This document shows positions 33,542 to 45,960 of a stretch of DNA of 64,000 bases, piece after piece. Origin of the DNA: Symsagittifera roscoffensis (lineage: Eukaryota > Xenacoelomorpha > Acoela > Convolutidae). The notes below the pieces were generated by a model. It did no database searches, was not told the origin of the DNA, and was given only the letters and a program-made list of their open reading frames with translations. Location: the NCBI RefSeq assembly GCF_963678635.1, contig NC_087062.1:49864178-49928177 (forward strand), in the 5' to 3' direction. A program made the position numbers and the translations under genes. Position 1 is the first letter of the stretch. Each line of letters starts with the position of its first letter.

Positions 33542-34066
33542 TGAACAGCGGGCAATCGTTTGTTTATTGAATTGAATCAATAAAAGTTTGGAGCAAAGAT
33601 TGAGTCCTAGAACGAGACTAGTTCAAATCGTTTTTCAGACCAAATCATTTCGATGAAACTTCAAGTTTTTCAAAGCAACCTGTTACAGCTTTCAAACAAT
33701 CAGAGGAAGCGGAACAAAACTTAATTAATTTTTACTTTTGATATGCTTCCAATTAAAAACGATGCTTTTTTGTGAAAAAAAACTGGCCAAGTAAGTAACT
33801 TGAAATTTTTCAAAATTCCATTATTTGAATGGTTTAAATACAGAAACGTAGAACATTGGCCAACCGATTTTTTAATGAAAAACACTAAATTTTGTCATTG
33901 TTTAATTGCTTGACTATTCTGCTTAGACGAATTTGATAAGTTTGCGAGCCAATTTTATCTCCAGATTTTTGTAATTTAGTAAATTTCCCGATGAGTTATT
34001 AACAAATTAGGTAAACATCAATTATTGTGCTTACCGAATTCAGTTCAGGTGTTTTTAAAAACTAAT

Positions 34067-34148
34067 CGACAGAGATGGGATTCGAAACCAAGCACGCGGT
34101 CTGTATTGGATGAGCAGTCCAACGCCTTAACCACTCGGCCACCCTGTC
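34067..34148 (-). pseudogene. tRNA-Ser(GCT)-like, duplicate of 32725 copy
   Basis: Essentially identical to the copy at 32725-32806, 1,342 bp away, as part of a local segmental duplication. Confidence 0.5.
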
Positions 34149-34802
34149 TGAACAGCGCGCATTCGTTTGTTTTTTGAATTGAATCAATAAACGTTTGAAG
34201 CAAAGATGCTCCGCTTCAAATTGAGTAATATTTTTTGCTCTAAACAAAAAAACCTATCAAATCAAACCACTGTTCGATCAAAAATAGACTTAACGTATGT
34301 GTATTTGAATTGTAATGACGAATTTAGCACTCTCGTCCTAGAACGAGACTAGTTCAAATCTTTTTTCAGACCAAATCATTTCGATTAAAACTCAAAGTTT
34401 TTCAAAGCAACCTGTTACAGCTTTCAAACTATCAGAGGAAGCGAAACAAAAACTTAAGGATATTTTTATTTTGATCTGCTACCATTTAAAAACGATGCTT
34501 TTTTGTGGAAAAAAAAATGGGCCAAAAAATAACTTGAAATTTTTCAAAATTCCATTATTTGAATGGTTTAAATACAGAAACGTAGAACATTGGCCAACCG
34601 ATTTTCTTGATGAAAAAACCTAAAATTTGTCATTGTTTAATTGCTTGACTATTCTGCTTAGACGAATTTGAAAAAGTCTGCGAGCCAATTTTATCTCTAG
34701 ACTTTTGTAGTTTAGTAAATTTCCCGATGAGTGATTAACAAATTAGGTAAACATCAACTGTTGTGCTTATCGAAGTCAGTTCAGGTGTTTTTAAAAACTA
34801 AT

Positions 34803-34884
34803 CAACAGAGATGGGATTCGAAACCAAGCACGCGGACTGTACTGGATGAGCAGTCCAACGCCTTAACCACTCGGCCACCCTGTC
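34803..34884 (-). pseudogene. tRNA-Ser(GCT)-like, duplicate of 33460 copy
   Basis: Nearly identical to 33460-33541, 1,343 bp away; shares the CTCTGTTG 3' end. Confidence 0.5.
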
Positions 34885-35410
34885 TGAACAGCGGGCAATC
34901 GTTTGTTTATTGAATTGAATCAATAAAAGTTTGAAGCAAAGTTTGAGTCCTAGAACGAGACTAGTTCAAATTGTTTTTCAGACCAAATCATTTCGATGAA
35001 ACTTCAAGTTTTTCAAAGCAACCTGTTACAGCTTTCAAACAATCAGAGGAAGCGGAACAAAACTTAATTAATTTTTACTTTTGATATGCTTCCAATTAAA
35101 AACGATGCTTTTTTGTGAAAAAAAACTGGCCAAGTAAGTAACTTGAAATTTTTCAAAAGTTAATTACTTGAATGGTTTAAATAGAGAAACGTATAACGTT
35201 GGCCAACCGATTTTCTTTTTGAAAAAACTTAAATTTTGTCATTGTTTAATTGCTTGACTCTTCTGCTTAGACGAACTTGAGAAGTTTGCGAGCCAATTTT
35301 ATCTCTAAAACTTTGTGATTTAGTAAATTTGTCGATGAGTTAATAACAAATTAGGTAAACATCAATTGTTGTGCTTACCGAATTCAGTTCAGGTAATTTT
35401 GAAAACTAAT

Positions 35411-35495
35411 TGACAGAGATGGGACTCAAACCCACGCGCGCAGTCTGTCTTGGAAGAGTAAACCAACACCTTAACCACTCGGGGGCCACGCTGTC
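35411..35495 (-). pseudogene. tRNA-Ser-like, anticodon ACT, 85 nt
   Basis: Twin of 32113-32197 (same three-C D-arm insertion), but the loop is TTACTCT, so the anticodon reads ACT. The acceptor begins GACAGCG. Confidence 0.5.
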
Positions 35496-36018
35496 TGAGC
35501 AGAGAATCAAAGAAAAATGTTTCGCTTCAAATAGAATATTTTTTTTTGCTCAAAATAAAAAACCTATCAAATCAAGCCCCTGTCCGATCGAAAAAAAACT
35601 TGACGTCTGTGTATTTGAAATGTGATGACGAATTTAGCACTCTAGTCCTAGAACTAGATTAGTTGAAATCGTGTTTTCAGACCATTTCGTTTCGCTGAAA
35701 TAGTTTTTCAAAGCAACCTGTTACAGCTTTCAAACTATCAGAGGAAGCATTTTGAATTTTTTCAAAATTCCATTATTTGAATGGTTTAAATACAAAAACG
35801 TAGAACATTGGCCAACCGATTTTTTTATGAAAAACACTAAATTTTGTCATTGTTTAATTGCTTGACTATTCTGCTTAGACGAATTTGATAAGTTTGCGAG
35901 CCAATTTTATCTCCAGATTTTTGTAATTTAGTAAATTTCCCGATGAGTTATTAACAAATTAGGTAAACATCAATTATTGTGCTTACCGAATTCAGTTCAG
36001 GTGTTTTTAAAAACTAAT

Positions 36019-36100
36019 CGACAGAGATGGGATTCGAAACCAAGCACGCGGTCTGTATTGGATGAGCAGTCCAACGCCTTAACCACTCGGCCACCCAGTC
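36019..36100 (-). pseudogene. tRNA-Ser(GCT)-like
   Basis: Anticodon arm intact with loop CTGCTCA. The acceptor begins GACTGGG, which gives a mismatch with CTCTGTC. T arm of the 32725 type. Confidence 0.5.
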
Positions 36101-36629
36101 TAAACTCAGGTCATTCGGTTGTTGATTGAATCGAAACAATAAATTTTTGAAGCAAAGATGCTCCGCTTCAAATAGAAAACTCTTTTTTGCACGAAACAAA
36201 GAAAACCTATCAAATCAAACCATTGTTCGATCAAAGATAGACTTGACTTCTGTGTATTTGAAATGTAATGACAAACTTAGCACTCTTGTCCTACATCAAG
36301 ACTATTTGAGATCGTTTTTCAGACCAAATCGTTTCGCTGAAATTCAAGTTTTTCAAAGCAACCTGTTACATCTTTCAAACTATCAGTAGAAGCGAAATGA
36401 AAATACAGAAAAACGTATTATATTGGCCAACCAATTTTCTTTTTGAAAAAAAAACTTAAACTTTGTCATTGTTTAATTGCTTGAATAGACAAATTTGAAA
36501 ACTTTGCGAGCCAATTTTATCGGTAGAATTTTGTGATTCAGTAAATTTCCCGGTGAGTTATTAACAAACTAGGTAAACATCAATTTTTGTGATTACCGAA
36601 TTCAGTTCAGGGGTTTTAAAAAAACTAAT

Positions 36630-36711
36630 CGACAGAGATGAGATTCGAACCCACGCGAGCAAAACGTATAGGATCTGTAATCAACCGCGTTAACCTCTCG
36701 GCAACCCTGCC
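36630..36711 (-). pseudogene. tRNA-like copy with degenerate anticodon arm
   Basis: The T arm is good (GTGGG-TTCGAAT-CTCAT). The anticodon region GGTTGATTACAGATCC does not form a 5-bp stem; if read at the normal place the triplet would be ACA. The acceptor begins GGCAGGG. Confidence 0.4.
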
Positions 36712-37330
36712 TAATCAGGTAAATTGAACCGAAACAAAAATAAATGAAGCAAAGATGCTTCACTTCGAATAGGATTTTTTTTTGCTCAAAACAAAAAAAA
36801 ATGTCAAATCAAGCCATTTTTCGATCAAAAATAGACTTAACGTCTATGTATTTGAAATGTAATGACAATTTTAGCTTTCTAGTCCTAGAACAGGACTAGT
36901 TCGAATTGTTTTTTAGCCCAAATTTTTTCGCTTAAATTTCAAGTTTTGAAAAGCAACCTGTTATAGCTTTCAAACTATCAAAGGAAGCGAAACAAAAATT
37001 TAAGGAAAATTTAGTTTTTAAATGCTTCCATTGAAAAACTATAATGTTTTTGTGGAAAATTTCAGCCAAAAAAACCTGAAGTTTTTCAAAACTCCATTCC
37101 TTGAATGGTTTCAGTAGAAAAAACGTATTACATTGGCCAACCGATTCTCTTTATGAATAAACTTAAAAGTTTTCATCGTTTAATTGCTTGACTAGTCTGC
37201 TTAGACGAATTTGTAAAGTTTGCGAGCCAATTTTACTTCTACAGCTTTGTGATTTAGTTAACTTCCTGGTGAGTTATTGAAAAATTAGGTAAACATCTTA
37301 CCTAAATATCTTAATTTTTTGAAAACTAAT

Positions 37331-37411
37331 CGACAGAGATGGGATTCAAACCCACGCACGCTGACTGAATTGGAAGAGCAGTCAAAACCTTAACCACTCG
37401 GCCACTCTGTC
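37331..37411 (-). pseudogene. tRNA-Ser(GCT)-like, 81 nt
   Basis: One base short in the D-arm/anticodon junction (GGTTTTGACTGCTCTTCC). The anticodon stem has a T-C mismatch. T arm GTGGG-TTTGAAT-CCCAT intact. Confidence 0.5.
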
Positions 37412-38266
37412 TGACCAGAGTTCATTAGTTTGTTACTGAATCGAACCAATAAATTTTAAAGCAAAGATGCTTTGCTTCAAATAGGATGTTTTTTTTGCTC
37501 AAAACAAAAAAAAAACATCAAATCAAACCATTGTTTGATCAAAGATAGACTTGAGGTCTGTGTATTTGAAATGTAATGACGATTTAAGCACTCTAGTCCT
37601 AGAACAAGACTAGTTCAAGTAGTTTTTCAGACCAAATCGTTTCGCCAGAGAAACAATAAAAAAACTGAAGCAAAAATGCTTCGCTTCAAATAGAATATTT
37701 TTTTTTGCTCAAAATAAAAAACCTATCAAACCAATCCCTTGTTCGATCAAAAATAGACTTGAAGTCTATGTATTTGAACTGTTATGACGAACTTCGCTCT
37801 CTATTCCTAGAATAGGACTAGATCAAAAAAATTTTCTAGCCCAAATTGTTTCGCTGAAATTTCAAGTTTTTAAAAGCAACCTGTTACAGCTTTCAAACTA
37901 TCAAAGGAAGCGAAACAAAAATTTAAAGAAAACTTAGTTTTGAATTGCTTCCATTGAAAAACGATAAAATTTTTGTGGAAAAACTCGGCCAAAAAAAACT
38001 TGAAATTTTTCAAAATTCCCTTGCTTGAATAGGTTTATTAGAAAAACGTATAACATTGGCCAACCGAATTTCTTCATGAATAAACTTAAACTTTTTCAAC
38101 GGTTTATTCCTTGACTATTCTGCTTAGACAAACTTGAAAAGTTTGCGAGCCAAGTTTATCTCTAGAGTTTTGTGATTTAGTAAACTTCCTGGTGAGTTAT
38201 TGAAAAATTAGGTAAACATCAATTGTGGTGCTTACCGAATTTATTTCGGTGTTTTTGAAAACTAAT

Positions 38267-38348
38267 CGACAGAGATGGGATTCAAACCCACGCACGCAGA
38301 CTGAATTGGAAGAGCAGTCGAACAACTTAATCACTCTGCCACTCGGTC
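38267..38348 (-). pseudogene. tRNA-Ser(GCT)-like, weak D arm and acceptor
   Basis: Anticodon arm TTCGA-CTGCTCT-TCCAA (one C-C mismatch). The A box is changed to GCAGAGTGATTAAG and the acceptor begins GACCGAG. Confidence 0.5.
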
Positions 38349-39205
38349 TGACCAGAGTTTATTAGTTTGTTACTGAATCGAACCAATAAAGTTTTAAAGC
38401 AAAAATGCTCCGCTTCAAATAGGATGTTTTTTTTTTGCTCAAAACAAAAAAAAACATCAAATCAAACCATTGTTCGATCAAAGATAGACTTGAGGTCTGT
38501 GTATTTGAAATGTAATGACGAATTAAGCACTCTAGTCCTAGAACAAGACTAGTTCAAGTAGTTTTTCAGACCAAATCGTTTCACCAGAGAAACAATAAAA
38601 AAAACTGAAGCAAAAATGCTTCGCTTCAAATAGAATATTTGTTTTTGCTCAAAATAAAAAACCTATCAAATCAATCCCTTGTTCGATCAAAAATAGACTT
38701 GAAGTCTATGTATTTGAACTGTTATGACGAACTTCGCTCTCTAGTCCTAGAATAGGACTAGATCAAAAAATTTTTCTAGCCCAAATTGTTTCGCTGAAAT
38801 TTCAAGTTTTTAAAAGCAACCTGTTACAGCTTTCAAACTATCAAAGGAAGCGAAACAAAAATTTAAAGAAATCTTAGTTTTGAATTGCTTCCATTGAAAA
38901 ACGATAAATTTTTTGTGGAAAAACTCGGCCAAAAAAACTTGAAATTTTTCAAAATTCCCTTGCTTGAATAGGTTTATTAGAAAAACGTATAACATTGGCC
39001 AACCGAATTTCTTCATGAATAAACTTAAACTTTTTCAACGGTTTATTCCTTGACTATTCTGCTTAGACAAACTTGAAAAGTTTGCGAGCCAAGTTTATCT
39101 CTAGAGTTTTGTGATTTAGTAAACTTCCTGGTGAGTTATTGAAAAATTAGGTAAACATCAATTGTGGTGCTTACCGAATTTATTTCGGTGTTTTTGAAAA
39201 CTAAT

Positions 39206-39287
39206 CGACAGAGATGGGATTCAAACCCACGCACGCAGACTGAATTGGAAGAGCAGTCGAACACCTTAACCACTCTGCCACTCTGTC
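39206..39287 (-). pseudogene. tRNA-Ser(GCT)-like
   Basis: As the copy at 38267 but with A box GGCAGAGTGGTTAAG and acceptor GACAGAG, which pairs better with CTCTGTC. Confidence 0.5.
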
Positions 39288-40144
39288 TGACCAGAGTTTA
39301 TTAGTTTGTTACTGAATCGAACCAATAAAGTTTTAAAGCAAAGATGCTCCGCTTCAAATAGGATGTTTTTTTTTGCTCAAAACAAAAAAAAAACATCAAA
39401 TCAAACCATTGTTCGATCAAAGATAGACTTGAGGTCTGTGTATTTGAAATGTAAGGACGAATTAAGCACTCTAGTCCTAGAACAAGACTAGTTCAAGTAG
39501 TTTTTCAGACCAAATCGTTTCGCCAGAGAAACAATAAAAAAACTGAAGCAAAAATGCTTCGCTTCAAATAGAATATTTTTTTTTGCTCAAAATAAAAAAC
39601 CTATCAAATCAATCTCTTGTTCGATCAAAAATAGACTTGAAGTCTATGTATTTGAACTGTTATGACGAACTTCGCTCTCTATTCCTAGAATAGGACTAGA
39701 TCAAAAAAAATTTCTAGCCCAAATTGTTTCGCTGAAATTTCAAGTTTTTAAAAGCAACCTGTTACAGCTTTCAAACTATCAAAGGAAGCGAAACAAAAAT
39801 TTAAAGAAAACTTAGTTTTGAATTGCTTCCATTGAAAAACGATAAAATTTTTGTGGAAAAACTCGGCCAAAAAAAACTTGAAATTTTTCAAAATTCCCTT
39901 GCTTGAATAGGTTTATTAGAAAAACGTATAACATTGGCCAACCGAATTTCTTCATGAATAAACTTAAACTTTTTCAACGGTTTATTCCTTGACTATTCTG
40001 CTTAGACAAACTTGAAAAGTTTGCGAGCCAAGTTTATCTCTAGAGTTTTGTGATTTAGTAAACTTCCTGGTGAGTTATTGAAAAATTAGGTAAACATCAA
40101 TTGTGGTGCTTACCGAATTTATTTCGGTGTTTTTGAAAACTAAT

Positions 40145-40226
40145 CGACAGAGATGGGATTCAAACCCACGCACGCAGACTGAATTGGAAGAGCAGTCGAA
40201 CACCTTAATCACTCTGCCACTCGGTC
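40145..40226 (-). pseudogene. tRNA-Ser(GCT)-like
   Basis: Same sequence type as 38267 (GACCGAG acceptor, GTGATTAAG in the A box), two units away. Confidence 0.5.
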
Positions 40227-41081
40227 TGACCAGAGTTTATTAGTTTGTTACTGAATCGAACCAATAAAGTTTTAAAGCAAAAATGCTCCGCTTCAAATAG
40301 GATGTTTTTTTTTGCTCAAAACAAAAAAAAACATCAAATCAAACCATTGTTCGATCAAAGATAGACTTGAGGTCTGTGTATTTGAAATGTAATGACGAAT
40401 TAAGCACTCTAGTCCTAGAACAAGACTAGTTCAAGTAGTTTTTCAGACCAAATCGTTTCACCAGAGAAACAATAAAAAAAACTGAAGCAAAAATGCTTCG
40501 CTTCAAATAGAATATTTGTTTTTGCTCAAAATAAAAAACCTATCAAATCAATCCCTTGTTCGATCAAAATAGACTTGAAGTCTATGTATTTGAACTGTTA
40601 TGACGAACTTCGCTCTCTAGTCCTAGAATAGGACTAGATCAAAAAAATTTTCTAGCCCAAATTGTTTCGCTGAAATTTCAAGTTTTTAAAAGCAACCTGT
40701 TACAGCTTTCAAACTATCAAAGGAAGCGAAACAAAAATTTAAAGAAATCTTAGTTTTGAATTGCTTCCATTGAAAAACGATAAATTTTTTGTGGAAAAAC
40801 TCGGCCAAAAAAACTGGAAATTTTTCAAAATTCCCTTGCTTGAATAGGTTTATTAGAAAAACGTATAACATTGGCCAACCGAATTTCTTCATGAATAAAC
40901 TTAAACTTTTTCAACGGTTTATTCCTTGACTATTCTGCTTAGACAAACTTGAAAAGTTTGCGAGCCAAGTTTATCTCTAGAGTTTTGTGATTTAGTAAAC
41001 TTCCTGGTGAGTTATTGAAAAATTAGGTAAACATCAATTGTGGTGCTTACCGAATTTATTTCGGTGTTTTTGAAAACTAAT

Positions 41082-41163
41082 CGACAGAGATGGGATTCAA
41101 ACCCACGCACGCAGACTGAATTGGAAGAGCAGTCGAACACCTTAACCACTCTGCCACTCTGTC
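41082..41163 (-). pseudogene. tRNA-Ser(GCT)-like
   Basis: Same sequence type as 39206 (GACAGAG acceptor), two units away. Confidence 0.5.
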
Positions 41164-42345
41164 TGACCAGAGTTTATTAGTTTGTTACTGAATCGAACCA
41201 ATAAAGTTTTAAAGCAAAGATGCTCCGCTTCAAATAGGATGTTTTTTTTGCTCAAAACAAAAAAAAAAACATCAAATCAAACCATTGTTCGATCAAAGAT
41301 AGACTTGAGGTCTGTGTATTTGAAATGTAATGACGAATTAAGCACTCTAGTCCTAGAACAAGACTAGTTCAAGTAGTTTTTCAGACCAAATCGTTTCGCC
41401 AGAGAAACAATAAAAAAACTGAAGCAAAAATGCTTCGCTTCAAATAGAATATTTGTTTTTGCTCAAAATAAAAAACCTATCAAATCAATCCCTTGTTCGA
41501 TCAAAAATAGACTTGAAGTCTATGTATTTGAACTGTTATGACGAACTTCGCTCTCTATTCCTAGAATAGGACTAGATCAAAAAAATTTTCTAGCCCAAAT
41601 TGTTTCGCTGAAATTTCAAGTTTTTAAAAGCAACCTGTTACAGCTTTCAAACTATAAAAGGAAGCGAAACAAAAATTTAAAGAAAACTTAGTTTTGAATT
41701 GCTTCCATTGAAAAACGATAAAATTTTTGTGGAAAAACTCGGCCAAAAAAAACTTGAAATTTTTCAAAATTCCCTTGCTTGAATAGGTTTATTAGAAAAA
41801 CGTATAACATTGGCCAACCGAATTTCTTCATGAATAAACTTAAACTTTTTCAACGGTTTATTCCTTGACTATTCTGCTTAGACAAACTTGAACAAGACTA
41901 GTGCAAATCTTTTCATAGACCAAATCTTTTCGCTAAAAAATCCAGTTTTTCTTAGCCACCTGTTAGAGCTTTGAAACTATCAAACGATGCGGAACAAAAA
42001 ATTAAGGAAAACCCAATTTTATATTGCTTCCTTTGAAAAACGATAATTTTTCGTGGAAAAACTCGGCCAGTAAAAAGAAAGGTTTTTCAAAACTCCATTG
42101 CTTGAATGGCTTTATTAGAAGAACGTATTACATTGGCCAACCGAATTTCTTCATGAATAAACTGAATTTTTTTCAACAGTTTTATGCTTGACTATTCTGC
42201 TCAGACAAAATTGAAAAATTTGCGAGCCAATTTTCCCTCTTGAATTTTGTGATTTAGTAAATTATCAAGGTATGTTTATAAACAAATTAGGTATACATCA
42301 ATTGTTGTGCTTAACGAATTCAGTTCGGTGTTTTCAAACACTAAT

Positions 42346-42427
42346 CGACAGAGAAGGGATTCAAACCCATGCACGCAGACTGCATTGAAAGAGCAGTCCA
42401 ACACCTTAACCACTCAGCCACCCAGTC
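42346..42427 (-). pseudogene. tRNA-Ser(GCT)-like
   Basis: Anticodon arm TTGGA-CTGCTCT-TTCAA (all pairs possible with one G.T). Acceptor GACTGGG. The 3' part reads CCCTTCTCTGTCG. Confidence 0.5.
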
Positions 42428-42584
42428 TGACCAGTGAAACAATAAAGAATTGAAGCAGAGATGCTTCGCTTCAAATAGAATATATTTTTTGCTCAAAACA
42501 AAATACCTATCAAATAATGCCCTTGTTTGATCAAAAACAGACTTGAAGTCGATGTATTTGAACTGTAATGACGAACTAAGTTTT

Positions 42585-42605
42585 CTAGTCCTAGAACAGG
42601 ACTAG
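42585..42605. other. Conserved 8-bp hairpin of the satellite unit (representative)
   Basis: CTAGTCCT-AGAAC-AGGACTAG, a perfect 8-bp stem with a 5-nt loop. Equivalent sites occur in most units of both arrays; many carry AAGACTAG in the second arm, which shortens the stem to 6 bp. Confidence 0.6.
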
Positions 42606-43050
42606 TTCACAATTTTTTTCTAGCCCAAATTGTTTCGCTGAAATTTCAAGTTTTTAAAAGCAACATATTACAGCTTTCAAACTATCAAAGAAAGCGAAAC
42701 AAAAACTTAAGGAAAACTTAGTTTTGAATTGCTTCCACTGAAAAACGAGAAATTTTTGTGCAAAATTTCGGCCAATAAAATTTGAAGTTTGTCAAAACTT
42801 CATTCCTTGAATGGTTTCAATTGAAAAACGTATAACATTGGCCAACCGATGTTCTTTATGAATAAACTTAAAACTTTTCATTGTTTAATTGCTTGACTAG
42901 TCTGCTTAGACTAATTTTTTTAAAGTTTCCGAGTCAACTTTACTTCTACAGTTTTGTGATTTAGTAAACTTCCTGGTGAGTTATTGAACAATTAGGTAAA
43001 CATCAATTGAGGTGCTTACCGAATTTATTTCGGTGTTTTTAAAAACTAAT

Positions 43051-43132
43051 CGACAGAGATGGGATTATAACCCACGCACGCAGACTGAATTGGAACTGCA
43101 GTCGAACACCTTAACCAGTCGGCCACCCTGTC
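43051..43132 (-). pseudogene. tRNA-Ser-like with Cys anticodon GCA
   Basis: Anticodon arm TTCGA-CTGCAGT-TCCAA, so the triplet reads GCA. The long variable region of a Ser-type tRNA is retained. T loop TTATAAT departs from the family. Confidence 0.45.
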
Positions 43133-43749
43133 TGGCCTAAGAAACAATAAAAAAACTGAAGCATGATGCTTCACTTCAAATAGAATATTTTTTTTTGCTC
43201 AAAATAAAAAAACTATCAAATCAATCCCTTGTTCGATCAAAAATAGACTTGAAGTCTATGTATTTGAACTGTTATGACGAACTTTGCTTTCTAGTCCTAG
43301 AACAGGACTAGATCAAAAATTTTTTCTAGCCCAAATTGTTTCGCTGAAATTTCAAGATTTTAAAAGCAACATGTTACAGCTTTCAAACTATCAAAGAAAG
43401 CGAAACAAAAACTTAAGGAAAACTTAGTTTTGAAATGCTTCCATTGAAAAACGATAAATTTTTGTGGAAAAACTCGGCCAAAAAACTCGAAATTTTCCAA
43501 AATTCCCTTGCTTGAATGGTTTTATTAGAAAAACGTATTGGCCAACCGAATTTCTTCATGAATAATTTTAAACTTTTTCAACGGTTTATTCCTTGACTAT
43601 TCTGCTAAGACAAACTTGTAAAGTTTGCGAGCCAAGTTTATCCCTAGAGTTTTGTGATTTAGTAATTTTCCCGGTGAGTTATTAGAAAATTAGGTAAACA
43701 TCTATTGTTGTGCTTACCGAACTAAGTTCAGGTAATTTCAAAATCTAAT

Positions 43750-43831
43750 AGAAAGAGATGGGATACAAACCCACGCACGCAGACTGTATTAGATGAGCAG
43801 TCCAACGCCTTAACCACTCGGTCACCCTGTC
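43750..43831 (-). pseudogene. tRNA-Ser(GCT)-like
   Basis: Anticodon arm TTGGA-CTGCTCA-TCTAA pairs. The 3' acceptor strand is CTCTTTCT, two changes from CTCTGTCG, so the acceptor is weak. Confidence 0.5.
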
Positions 43832-44477
43832 AGACCAGAGTTCATTTGTTTGTTAATTGAATCAAACCAAAAAAAATTTGAAGTAAAGTTGCTCCGCTTC
43901 AAATAGATTTTTTTTAGCTCAAAACAAAAAAAAAACCTATCAAATCAAACCATTGTTCGATTAAAGATAGACTTGACGTCCTGTTTTTTGAAAAGTCTTG
44001 ACGAATTTAGCACTTTAGTCCTAGAACAAGACTAGTTCAAATAGTTTTTTAGACCAAATCGTTTCGCTGAAATTTCAGTTTTTCAAAGCACCCTGTTACA
44101 GCTTTCAAACAATCAGAGGAAGCGAAACAAAAATTTAAGGATTTTTAATTTTGATCTGCTTGCATTTAAATACGATAAATTTTTGTGGAAAAACTGGGCC
44201 AAAAAAGTAACTTGAATTTTTTCAAAATTCCATTACTTGAATGGTTTCAATAGAAAAACGTATAACATTGGCCGACCAATTTTTTATGAATAAACTTAAA
44301 CTTTTTCAATGTTTAATTGCTTGAATTTTCTGCTTAGATGAATTTGACAAGTTTGCGAGCCAATTTTATCTCCAGAGTTTTGTAATTTAAAAAATTTCCC
44401 GGTGAGTTATTAACAAATTAGGTAAACATCAATTGTTGTGCTTACCGAATTCAGTTCAGGTGTTTTTAAAAACTAAT

Positions 44478-44559
44478 CGACAGAGATGGGATTGAAACCC
44501 ACGCACACATACTGCATCGCATGAATAGTCCAACTCCTTAACCACTCGGCCACATTGTC
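44478..44559 (-). pseudogene. tRNA-Ser-like with anticodon ATT
   Basis: Anticodon arm TTGGA-CTATTCA-TGCGA with one G-G mismatch; the triplet reads ATT. First of three units about 700 bp apart. Confidence 0.45.
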
Positions 44560-45177
44560 TGTCGAGAGTTCATTCGTTTGTTACTTGAATCGAACCAATA
44601 AAACTTTAAAGCAAAGATGCTCCGCTTCAAATCGAATATTATTTTTTGCTCAAATAAAAAAACTATCAAATCAAACCACTGTTCGATCAAAGATAGACTT
44701 GACATCTGTGTATTTGAAATGTAATAACGAATTTAACACTCTAGTCCTAGAGACCAATTCGTTTCGCTGAAATTTCAGTTTTTCAAAGCACCCTGTTACA
44801 GCTTTCAAACAATCAGAGGAAGCGAAACAAAAATTTAAGGATTTTTAATTTTGATCTGCTTGCATTTAAATACGATAAATTTTTGTGGAAAAACTGGGCC
44901 AAAAAAGTAACTTGAAGTTTTTCAAAATTCCATTACTTGAATGGTTTCAATAGAAAAACGTATAACATTGGCCGACCAATTTTTTATGAATAAACTTAAA
45001 CTTTTTCAATGTTTAATTGCTTGAATTTTCTGCTTAGATGAATTTGACAAGTTTGCGAGCCAATTTTATCTCCAGAGTTTTGTAATTAAAAAAATTTCCC
45101 GGTGAGTTATTAACAAATTAGGTAAACATCAATTGTTGTGCTTACCGAATTCAGTTCAGGTGTTTTTAAAAACTAAT

Positions 45178-45259
45178 CGACAGAGATGGGATTGAAACCC
45201 ACGCACACATACTGCATCGCATGAATAGTCCAACGCCTTAACCACTCGGCCACATTGTC
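45178..45259 (-). pseudogene. tRNA-Ser-like with anticodon ATT
   Basis: Second of the three near-identical 700-bp units; same CTATTCA loop and GACAATG acceptor. Confidence 0.45.
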
Positions 45260-45878
45260 TTCCAGAGTTCATTCGTTTGTTACTTGAATCGAACCAATAA
45301 AACTTTAAAGCAAAGATGCTCCGCTTCAAATCGAATATTATTTTTTGCTCAAATAAAAAAAACTATCAAATCAAACCACTGTTCGATCAAAGATAGACTT
45401 GACATCTGTGTATTTGAAATGTAATGACGAATTAAGCACTCTAGTCCTAGAGACCAATTCGTTTCGCTGAAATATCAAGTTTTTCAAAGCACCCTGTTAC
45501 AGCTTTCAAACAATCAGAGGAAGCGAAACAAAAATTTAAGGATTTTTAATTTTGATCTGCTTGCATTTAAATACGATAAATTTTTGTGGAAAAACTGGGC
45601 CAAAAAAGTAACTTGAAGTTTTTCAAAATTCCATTACTTGAATGGTTTCAATAGAAAAACGTATAACATTGGCCGACCAATTTTTTATGAATAAACTTAA
45701 ACTTTTTCAATGTTTAATTGCTTGAATTTTCTGCTTAGATGAATTTGACAAGTTTGCGAGCCAATTTTATCTCCAGAGTTTTGTAATTAAAAAAATTTCC
45801 CGGTGAGTTATTAACAAATTAGGTAAACATCAATTGTTGTGCTTACCGAATTCAGTTCAGGTGTTTTTAAAAACTAAT

Positions 45879-45960
45879 CGACAGAGATGGGATTGAAACC
45901 CACGCACACATACTGCATCGCATGAATAGTCCAACGCCTTAACCACTCGGCCACATTGTC
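45879..45960 (-). pseudogene. tRNA-Ser-like with anticodon ATT
   Basis: Third of the three near-identical 700-bp units. Confidence 0.45.

Larger units (their letters stand above)
37930..41890 (-). repeat. Higher-order repeat of about 1,877 bp (two unit types)
   Basis: tRNA-like copies at 38267, 39206, 40145 and 41082 are about 938 bp apart. The first and third share TCACTCTGCCACTCGGTC and the second and fourth share CACTCTGCCACTCTGTC, so the true period is two units. Each 938-bp unit also contains a second TTGAAGC/GCTTCAA module without a tRNA. Confidence 0.8.

Noticed and set aside
32720-36199. Minus-strand ORFs of about 61 residues reading VAEWLRRWTAHPIQTA (32720, 34062, 36014), and related plus-strand ones
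   Set aside because: They are translations of the tRNA-Ser-like sequence, a familiar annotation artefact, and recur only because the unit recurs.
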